From contig NZ_CP192511.1 of NCBI RefSeq assembly GCF_050613185.1, positions 2,542,001 to 2,606,000 on the forward strand: a DNA stretch of 64,000 nt, given 5' to 3'. Made by a program: the position numbers and the translations under genes. Of this stretch, positions 28,025-33,455 are shown piece after piece; the stretch's first letter is position 1, and each line of letters starts with the position of its first letter. The DNA comes from Chelonobacter sp050613185 (lineage in GTDB: Bacteria > Pseudomonadota > Gammaproteobacteria > Enterobacterales > Pasteurellaceae). The notes below the pieces were generated by a model, which did no database searches, had not been told where the DNA came from, and saw only the letters and a list, made by a program, of their open reading frames with translations.

Positions 28025-28510
28025 ATGGGAACAACAACCAAAATCAGCGGACTGGCCGAGATAAAAATCAACATGGGAAAGGTTGAGAAAGCCTTATTAA
28101 AAGCCGCACGAAAGCCAATCCGAAAAGCCTTAACCGCTGGTGCGAATGACTTAAAGAAATCCATTCGTCCGAATGTTCCCGTGTTAAAAAGTGCGGCCAG
28201 CTTTCGGGCAAAAGGCACCGTAAAGAAGAACGTGCGGCATAAAACCAAAGTCGCCAAGGACGGATTAAGCGGACGAACCTTTATAGGTATTCGCCGAGCT
28301 GGTAAAAAGCGCATGGCGAGAGTGGGCGAAAATACACGGGATAACACCGATCCTTTTTACTGGTGGATGGTGAACTACGGTACGCAGAAAATGCCCGGAC
28401 GGCACTTTATAGAAAAAGGCGCAAGCCAAGGCAAAGACCGCGCACTAAAAACCACCGCCCAAACCTTTTTAGAAGAGTTTAAAAAAGAGACTAAAAACAT
28501 CATAAAATAA
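28025..28510 (+). CDS. HK97 gp10-like tail completion protein
   Basis: A basic 161-aa protein with the features of the HK97 gp10 family: an N-terminal helix with KALLKAARKPIRKALTAGAN, DLKKSIRPNVPV, a Gly/Arg strand region and the family-typical end YWWMVNYGTQKMPGRHFIEKG. It belongs to the head-tail interface set. It is the last recognisable morphogenesis gene; what follows is accessory. Confidence 0.87.
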   Translation: MGTTTKISGLAEIKINMGKVEKALLKAARKPIRKALTAGANDLKKSIRPNVPVLKSAASFRAKGTVKKNVRHKTKVAKDGLSGRTFIGIRRAGKKRMARVGENTRDNTDPFYWWMVNYGTQKMPGRHFIEKGASQGKDRALKTTAQTFLEEFKKETKNIIK

Positions 28511-28571
28511 TTGAAATACCCCGCTATTATTGGTACTTTCTAAGTATGATTAATGATGATGGGGGCATGCG

Positions 28572-28928
28572 ATGACATATATATTAAAAGTATTTTTTTT
28601 GTTATTTATAGCCCCCTACATACTCTTTTTTGCTGCCGGATTTATTTTTGCTCATTGGGAGTTATTTTTAATTAGTATCGTTATTTTTGCGATTTTCTCC
28701 ATCATTTATACCGCTATTGCTGACCGCAAAGCAAAATTTAAAGCAATAGAGAAAGAACAAAAAGAACTTAACCGAGCTAGATTCATTCAGCAGAAAATAG
28801 ACAGCTATCGCCAAGCACAACAGAAGAAAGAGCCTGAACCACTATTCAAAGCAACCGGCACAGCGACGTTTATTCCGGCTGCTGGTGGCGAAGAACAAAA
28901 GATTAACATAATAATTAATATCAAATAA
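28572..28928 (+). CDS. small two-TM membrane protein, unknown function
   Basis: 118 aa. Two hydrophobic segments at about 5-27 (LKVFFLLFIAPYILFFAAGF) and 32-50 are followed by a charged helix (KAIEKEQKELNRARFIQQK) and a short beta-like tail (TGTATFIPAAGGEE). AT-rich compared with the head genes. First gene of the accessory slot. I do not recognise a family; lysis is unlikely because no endolysin accompanies it. Confidence 0.6.
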   Translation: MTYILKVFFLLFIAPYILFFAAGFIFAHWELFLISIVIFAIFSIIYTAIADRKAKFKAIEKEQKELNRARFIQQKIDSYRQAQQKKEPEPLFKATGTATFIPAAGGEEQKINIIINIK

Positions 28929-28942
28929 GAGAGGGGTAAATA

Positions 28943-29173
28943 GTGGTAATTGATAATCATACAATAAAATTAAGGTGTGAGAATTGTAAAACTGAATCAA
29001 TATTCGAGTTTTATCAAAAAGGATCAAATTACTCAATGGGGAATTGGTACGAAAAAAGAAAAAATGTAAATGATACGCACAATATAGCGATTACACTGGA
29101 CACCGATCCCCCAGAAGCAACTAACGCAGTCTGTATTACATGTAACAATCAGCTACAAAAAAAGATACAATAA
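28943..29173 (+). CDS. small zinc-ribbon-like protein, unknown function
   Basis: 76 aa from a GTG start, preceded by GAGGGGT. Two CxxC pairs (RCENCKTES near residue 12 and VCITCNNQ near residue 66) could bind one zinc. The middle is rich in Asn and Tyr. AT-rich. Not recognised otherwise; it may be a partner of its neighbours. Confidence 0.5.
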   Translation: MVIDNHTIKLRCENCKTESIFEFYQKGSNYSMGNWYEKRKNVNDTHNIAITLDTDPPEATNAVCITCNNQLQKKIQ

Positions 29174-29267
29174 CCCAATAAAACACGCCTAGGCTGATCC
29201 CCGAAAGCAAGAAACCTTATCTTGTTGGTGTGTTTCCACTCTTAAGGATAAATGCGAAAGGGGCGTT

Positions 29268-29909
29268 ATGGATTTTAATTTCATTTCAACTAAATTACTC
29301 AGCCTTATCGAACGACTTGAAACTGAGGCAGAACTATCAGACTCCCAATTAAATGAAGCATTGACCATATGGAATAATGCCATTAGTGAGATTGGGAAAG
29401 ATGAATATGACGCATTTGGTAATTTATTAGAGGACAATAAAATACCAGAATATACAAAGGAACAGCTGTTATTGAGATTGGATTTAATAAATCATTTATT
29501 TAATTGTTTAGTTGAAACTAAAGATGAATTTATGAAAAATGATTTGAAATATATATTCCCTGATGTTCAAGAAATGAATAAAGAGTTTAACGATAGAAAG
29601 AAAATAGATCGAAAATACATCATACTATTTAACTTCATGTATTCAATGATGAAATCAAGTATTAACGAAATTTATTCTTATACTAAGGTTTCCGCTAAAG
29701 TTGAGCGTTCTATAAAAGGTAAATCTCCAAAGAAAAAGAAACCCGAACAACTAAAAGCCGAAGAATGGGCTAAAGATATTTGGGAAAAAGATAACACAAT
29801 ATCTTTAGAAGATATGGCATACCAATTAAAAGACAAGTTAGATTTAACACAAAATCCTAGAACAATAATAAACTGGATTAGACAACTAAACCCAAAAAGA
29901 AAGCCCTAA
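29268..29909 (+). CDS. unknown protein with C-terminal HTH-like region
   Basis: 213 aa, AT-rich and low in uptake signals, so probably acquired more recently than its neighbours. The N-terminal ~140 residues are predicted helical and acidic. A Lys-rich linker (KGKSPKKKKPEQL) joins a C-terminal segment ISLEDMAYQLKDKLDLTQNP that reads like a helix-turn-helix, a pattern common in phage-linked replication or defence proteins. An AAAGGGG site precedes the ATG. Function not assigned. Confidence 0.6.
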   Translation: MDFNFISTKLLSLIERLETEAELSDSQLNEALTIWNNAISEIGKDEYDAFGNLLEDNKIPEYTKEQLLLRLDLINHLFNCLVETKDEFMKNDLKYIFPDVQEMNKEFNDRKKIDRKYIILFNFMYSMMKSSINEIYSYTKVSAKVERSIKGKSPKKKKPEQLKAEEWAKDIWEKDNTISLEDMAYQLKDKLDLTQNPRTIINWIRQLNPKRKP

Positions 29910-29922
29910 CAAGGGCTTTTTT
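29901..29922 (+). terminator. terminator closing the head/accessory block
   Basis: AAGCCCT, loop, AGGGCTT followed by T residues. It overlaps the stop codon of the preceding gene and separates the structural half of the island from the regulatory half. Confidence 0.9.
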
Positions 29923-29941
29923 ACTATCTGATAGATCATAA

Positions 29942-29994
29942 AAGCAACTTATATGATCTAATAAGCAACTTATGTAATCAGGTAAGTTGCTTAT
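29942..29994. repeat. three AAGCAACTT boxes at 21-bp spacing
   Basis: AAGCAACTTAT at 29942 and 29963, and the inverted form AAGTTGCTTAT at 29984, start exactly 21 bp apart, that is two helical turns. Each unit is a near-palindrome (TAAG-CAA-CTTA). A further inverted pair TAGATCATA / TATGATCTA embraces the first box. This looks like cooperative operator or iteron DNA in front of alpA. Confidence 0.75.
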
Positions 29995-30033
29995 AGGTTT
30001 TTCAAAACATCTAAAATTGACTTAAATAACCCC

Positions 30034-30045
30034 CGTAACGTTACG
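30034..30045. promoter_or_regulatory. CGTAACGTTACG palindrome before alpA
   Basis: A perfect 12-bp palindrome 36 bases before the alpA ATG. A TTGACT hexamer at 30017-30022 lies upstream. It is well placed for a repressor or AlpA autoregulation; which protein binds is unknown. Confidence 0.5.
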
Positions 30046-30081
30046 CAACACCCCGAAACAAAACGGACGAGAGGTTATTTA

Positions 30082-30303
30082 ATGAAAATACAACCACAAT
30101 CCCCCCAAAAAAACCAAGTATGGATCAGCACTGCCGAGGTTATGGCAATGCTTTCCTTTGGGCGCACAAAACTCAATGAGTTAGTCAAAACAAATCAATT
30201 TCCGCAGCCTATCCGCCTGACCAGCAACTTTATTCGCTGGGATTTGGCAGAAGTCACGGAATGGATCGAGCAACAAAAAGCAAATCGAGGAGCAACACAA
30301 TGA
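30082..30303 (+). CDS. alpA: AlpA-family transcriptional regulator
   Basis: 73 aa with the MerR-like winged-helix of AlpA proteins: WISTAEVMAMLSFGRTKLNEL, then FPQPIRLTSNFIRWDLAEVTEWIE. In phage satellites of the gammaproteobacteria AlpA is the master activator of the excision and replication genes, and itself responds to a helper-phage cue. It starts a three-gene operon whose members overlap by ATGA. Confidence 0.9.
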   Translation: MKIQPQSPQKNQVWISTAEVMAMLSFGRTKLNELVKTNQFPQPIRLTSNFIRWDLAEVTEWIEQQKANRGATQ

Positions 30304-30650
30304 CCCGATTAATGACCGTCGCAAAAGCCTTGATCACCAATCCGCATATCGGTGTTAGCGAAAAGGAATCTTATTTCAATTGCCACTTTCTGAATGCCCG
30401 CAATGAGGTGAACGAAATCGAGAGAACCTTGAATATTGAGATTGAGCGAGTAAGAGAAAAAAGCGAAACCGGACGGAATTACACCCGTTATTTATTGGGA
30501 AGTGCCGAACAAATCCACAAAGTCGCCGAGCTTTATAACGCCAAATTGAAATATCAGCAGCAACATTTCAAACGTTATTTAGAGTTAGCATTCATCACCG
30601 ATAACGAAATTCAACACGCCATTAATTTAATAGGAGCAAAACAATCATGA
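30300..30650 (+). CDS. hypothetical protein downstream of AlpA
   Basis: 116 aa starting at the ATG that overlaps the alpA stop (ATGA), preceded by GAGGAG. Mostly helical, with NARNEVNEIERTLNIEIERV suggesting a coiled coil. Not recognised. Co-translation with alpA suggests a role in control or replication of the island. Confidence 0.7.
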   Translation: MTRLMTVAKALITNPHIGVSEKESYFNCHFLNARNEVNEIERTLNIEIERVREKSETGRNYTRYLLGSAEQIHKVAELYNAKLKYQQQHFKRYLELAFITDNEIQHAINLIGAKQS

Positions 30651-30994
30651 ACCAAGAATTAACCGAAGAACAAGAAATTCGCGCACTGCCGATATTGATT
30701 ACACGCTATAAAAATCAATATCCGTTTTTTACTTTTAGCTATGATGAAGAGCTTGGCTTTTTCCATGCGGTGCATTTAAGCAAAAATAATTTTTTCATTG
30801 TTACTTCACAGGTAGAAACGTTTGAGGAGCTGGCGGATATTATCGCCGTACAGCAAGCCACAAGTAATATTCCGTTGCTGGTGGATTTTATGGAAGTGAA
30901 TTTATTAACCGTATTTAATCGAACACTGAAAACGGTTCACCGCAATACTAAAAAACCGAAACAGAAAAAATCACTTTGTGACGTTTTCCATTAA
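30647..30994 (+). CDS. hypothetical protein, third gene of the alpA operon
   Basis: 115 aa, overlapping the preceding gene by four bases (ATGA), preceded by TAGGAGC. An acidic N-terminus, aromatic-rich middle (YPFFTFSYDEELGFF) and a basic tail (HRNTKKPKQKKS). Not recognised. Confidence 0.65.
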   Translation: MNQELTEEQEIRALPILITRYKNQYPFFTFSYDEELGFFHAVHLSKNNFFIVTSQVETFEELADIIAVQQATSNIPLLVDFMEVNLLTVFNRTLKTVHRNTKKPKQKKSLCDVFH

Positions 30995-31004
30995 CCAATA
31001 AAAA

Positions 31005-31025
31005 AGGCTGGAATCACTCCAGCCT
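31005..31025 (+). terminator. alpA operon terminator
   Basis: AGGCTGGA, loop ATCAC, TCCAGCCT followed by AATTT, eleven bases after the last stop of the operon. Confidence 0.85.
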
Positions 31026-31327
31026 AATTTAAAGGACTATAAGCATATGCCTAAACTTATAATCATTTTCACAACTACGAACTTGATACATTACCAATTC
31101 ACGGATTTATTTTCACAAAGTAGCTCAAAGGCTATCAACGTGAATTTAAATCAAGAACATGATACCAAATTTCTTGCGGGGGGTGTAGCGTTTTTTGGAC
31201 ATACCCCGCTTAACTGTCTAGGTATCCTAAAATTTATGACACCTACTACAAAACCCAATTTTGGTTTTTGCTTTAAAAACAATGAATTACATAGCCGAAT
31301 TTTCGGCTTTGCTTTAAAATCAACCTC
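31026..31327. other. intergenic region with two hairpins
   Basis: About 300 bases between the convergent alpA operon and the RHH gene. A G/C-rich inverted repeat pairs GCGGGGGGTGT (31176-31186) with ACATACCCCGC (31199-31209). A short perfect one, AGCCGAA-TT-TTCGGCT, at 31293-31308 may end the RHH transcript. The open frame across here (31047-31625) has a non-protein-like composition and overlaps the RHH gene, so I do not call it. Confidence 0.5.
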
Positions 31328-31504
31328 TTACCCCTTCAACTCAATGCCACGAGTGGCAAGTTCTTTACGGATTATGCGCTTTATCCAAGCAGAAACAGAA
31401 GCGTCACCATCAATTTTAACAGCCTCGCTAATACCTTTTTCAAGCAATGGATCTACACGCAATGCAATCTGTTTATTGCCTTTAGTTTTGAAAGTGGTTG
31501 ACAT
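31328..31504 (-). CDS. small ribbon-helix-helix (Arc/CopG-like) DNA-binding protein
   Basis: 58 aa, below common length cut-offs. The translation begins MSTTFKTKGNKQIALRVD and continues with SEAVKIDGDASVSAWIKRII, then RKELATRG: a beta strand then two helices, as in Arc/CopG-type repressors. A GAGGTGA site lies seven bases before the ATG. It is divergent from the Ash/Icd gene, with 131 bases between, so it is well placed to be the island's repressor or a Cro-like control. Confidence 0.82.
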   Translation of the reverse strand: MSTTFKTKGNKQIALRVDPLLEKGISEAVKIDGDASVSAWIKRIIRKELATRGIELKG

Positions 31505-31564
31505 GGGGTTATCACCTCGTTATAGTTTATCAAGTGTCAACCAATTGTATTGCAATAGACACGA
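31505..31564. promoter_or_regulatory. divergent promoter/operator region
   Basis: Between the RHH gene and the C4-like leader. It contains an inverted repeat GTGTC (31534-31538) / GACAC (31558-31562) with CAATTG and TTGCAA palindromes inside. On the minus strand TTGCAA and TGATAA are 17 bases apart and could be a promoter for the RHH gene. Confidence 0.45.
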
Positions 31565-31640
31565 AAAAGCAAACGCCCCGAAGTGGTGCAACACTCAAGG
31601 GCGTTCTAACCAACCATCTTACTAAGGATAAGACTATGGC
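31565..31640 (+). ncRNA. C4-like antisense RNA leader
   Basis: A stem AACGCCC (31572-31578) / GGGCGTT (31599-31605) with an inner GTG..CAC hairpin is followed by CTAACCAACC and then AAGGATAAGACTATGGC at the start of the next gene. This layout (hairpin, single-stranded ACCAAC segment, AAGGATAAGAC-ATG) resembles the C4 antisense RNA of P1/P7-type immunity regions, which lies just upstream of icd. The family call is from memory of that pattern, not from a covariance search. Confidence 0.5.
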
Positions 31641-32592
31641 TAAGCAAAATTATACCCGAAAAACCACCACCGCCCAAACGTTGGCAGCAGTATCAGCCAA
31701 CGGCGGACACCCTACCAATATTCAAAAATGTGATCGAAATCACTTTACACCGCACCGCACTTTAGGCTATTTTAATTGCGCAGTCGCAAAATCGACTGCC
31801 GAGCCTCGAAACTCGAATAGATACAAGGCGCATAACACGCCCGAAGCGTGTTTTTTTATGCGTAGCATTCGCACACCCAAAAAGACGGAAAACCGTCTAT
31901 CTATGGTGGCGTGCGATGGGAAAGGTTTCGCCCTTTGCTGCTTTCCTTGTGTCGCAGTTTTCGAGCCCGTCGCACGTTACCGCCCAAGCCTCGAAACTTC
32001 CGCGGTAACTTCTAAAATCACACAAGGAGTTACAGCCATGATTTATCAATTTTTAGGCATTTCCCGCCAACACTACGACAAAACCCAAGCGCAACAAATC
32101 CGTATTCAAGCCGACAGCGAAACCCACGCCCGCGCCGTTTTAGGCAGGGATTTTGTGCTGGTGCTGTTAGGACGTTTGCCCGACAGCGCCGCAAATGACC
32201 GCACTTTGACCGCTGGTGCATTGACAGCGAAAAATAAAGTCGTTAGTATTTCTAACGTTAAGGCTACTCACCTTGACACGACTAATGATAACAGCGGCAA
32301 CCGCACCCGACAGCTTAGCGGTATTTTTTTATCAAAAATTCCTCAAACGGGCTTACTACACCCGTTTAATACCGAATTGGCGATAAGGTTAAGAGGGCGA
32401 AATAAGGCGAGCAATCGCACGAATAAGCCCCGCCGACTGTTATCGGTAGTTGATTGCCTTATCGCCCCTATTATGGGCGGTAATTCACTAACTAAAATAA
32501 CAGGAAATCCCATCATGAAAACCCATACCAACACTGCCACAAATCCGCCTATTGTCCTTTCTGCTGACGTCAAGGGGGTGATTTATGCGTAA
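31636..32592 (+). CDS. Ash/Icd-like (host cell division inhibitor-like) protein
   Basis: Open frame of 318 codons from an ATG with AAGGATAAG. The first part (residues ~15-125, including RTLGYFNCAVAKSTAEPRN and RSIRTPKKTENRLSMVACDG) matches the Ash-type leader found in P4-like and Pasteurellaceae elements. From the internal ATG at 32038, which has its own AAGGAG, follows the Icd-like domain (MIYQFLGISRQHYDKTQAQQ, then ARAVLGRDFVLVLLGRLPD). Phage P1 Icd blocks host division. The frame contains an intrinsic terminator (31831-31860) and three stem-loops in its last third, so part of it may act as RNA rather than protein. The real product could be only the 32038 start. Confidence 0.6.
   Translation: MAKQNYTRKTTTAQTLAAVSANGGHPTNIQKCDRNHFTPHRTLGYFNCAVAKSTAEPRNSNRYKAHNTPEACFFMRSIRTPKKTENRLSMVACDGKGFALCCFPCVAVFEPVARYRPSLETSAVTSKITQGVTAMIYQFLGISRQHYDKTQAQQIRIQADSETHARAVLGRDFVLVLLGRLPDSAANDRTLTAGALTAKNKVVSISNVKATHLDTTNDNSGNRTRQLSGIFLSKIPQTGLLHPFNTELAIRLRGRNKASNRTNKPRRLLSVVDCLIAPIMGGNSLTKITGNPIMKTHTNTATNPPIVLSADVKGVIYA
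31831..31860 (+). terminator. intrinsic terminator inside the Ash/Icd frame
   Basis: AACACGC, loop CCGAA, GCGTGTT continuing into T residues; CAT and ATG outside extend the pairing. It has the form of a strong Rho-independent terminator in the middle of an open frame, as expected where premature termination controls a P4-like leader transcript. Confidence 0.75.
32300..32466 (+). other. cluster of three stem-loops
   Basis: ACCGC / GCGGT followed by seven T (32300-32330); a perfect AAACGGG / CCCGTTT hairpin (32345-32367); and a 10-bp perfect inverted repeat GGCGATAAGG (32379-32388) / CCTTATCGCC (32457-32466). All lie in the last third of the Ash/Icd frame, after the Icd-like domain. Confidence 0.6.
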
Positions 32593-33085
32593 TTCAGCCA
32601 CCAGCAGACCAAGCCCGAACGCTATTTTTAAATCGGTTATGGCGAAAACCGCCGAGGGTAATCTAATCACCGAAGACAGACGCAATGCTTTTGACGTTTA
32701 TCTTGCTGAGCTTGCTACCGCTTATAACTTGCCTTACGGATTTAACGAAGCCAAACACATCGAAACCCAAAAAGGCGAAGAAATCGGCTTAATCGCTAAC
32801 TTAGCGGTCCATTTCATGAATTACCACGTTTTAGGCAAGGTGCTAGCCGAAACTCCCGAAATCAGGCGATTTATTAATGAAAAATTAGGCGAGCAATATC
32901 TAGCCAATGCCACCGAATGGACAGGCGGAAACCTTAACCACATCAGCCAAATCATCAACGCCGACAGTCTAGCCGAGGACTGGCGAGAACAAGCCAAGGC
33001 GAGCTATCAAAAAATGCTTGATGAAAGCGCACCATTGCGCCATAGAACAATCATCATGACTGATTTGGAGGTGAAACATGGCTAA
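32585..33085 (+). CDS. hypothetical protein upstream of the helicase gene
   Basis: 166 aa, preceded by GGGGGTGA and overlapping the previous frame by 8 bases. Helical, with GEEIGLIANLAVHFMNYHVL and HISQIINADSLAEDW segments. Not recognised. It overlaps the next gene by eight bases, so these genes are probably expressed together with the helicase. Confidence 0.7.
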   Translation: MRNSATSRPSPNAIFKSVMAKTAEGNLITEDRRNAFDVYLAELATAYNLPYGFNEAKHIETQKGEEIGLIANLAVHFMNYHVLGKVLAETPEIRRFINEKLGEQYLANATEWTGGNLNHISQIINADSLAEDWREQAKASYQKMLDESAPLRHRTIIMTDLEVKHG

Positions 33086-33455
33086 CACTACTCAACAATC
33101 TAAAACCTGTTTTATGCTCAGAGCGTTCTTTAATCACGGTATGGCTGGAGAATTGAGCGGTTCAGTGCCGCTTATTCTAGGATTTTACAAAACCGACAAG
33201 AACGCCGAAGATTTTGCTAAATTTGCGCGGCGGTTGCTGGACGGCTTTCAATCACACGAAGTTATCCCACTGAACGGCGACCCGATAAAGTGGCAAATAA
33301 CCGGAATCACGGCTAACAGCAAACAATACAAGCTCACTTTATGCGATAACCATTATCAAGCGTTAGAAGAGACCAAAACGCTAATCAATCGTTATCAGTT
33401 TGAAGAAGTTCGCATTCAACGCCTTGATTTAGGTAAAGAGGTTATCAATGGCTAG
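33078..33455 (+). CDS. hypothetical protein directly before the helicase gene
   Basis: 125 aa with a strong ribosome-binding site (GGAGGTG) and an 8-base overlap with the helicase gene. Mixed alpha/beta composition; the segment FMLRAFFNHGMAGELSGSVP is distinctive. Not recognised. A replication accessory role is plausible from position only. Confidence 0.7.
   Translation: MANTTQQSKTCFMLRAFFNHGMAGELSGSVPLILGFYKTDKNAEDFAKFARRLLDGFQSHEVIPLNGDPIKWQITGITANSKQYKLTLCDNHYQALEETKTLINRYQFEEVRIQRLDLGKEVING

Noticed and set aside
31047..31625. 192-aa plus-strand open frame
   Set aside because: It overlaps the convincing 58-aa RHH gene on the other strand and two hairpins, has an odd composition, and has no family resemblance.
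31498..31635. 46-residue N-terminal extension of the Ash/Icd frame
   Set aside because: It would begin inside the RHH gene and run through the C4-like hairpin; the ATG at 31636 has a good ribosome-binding site.
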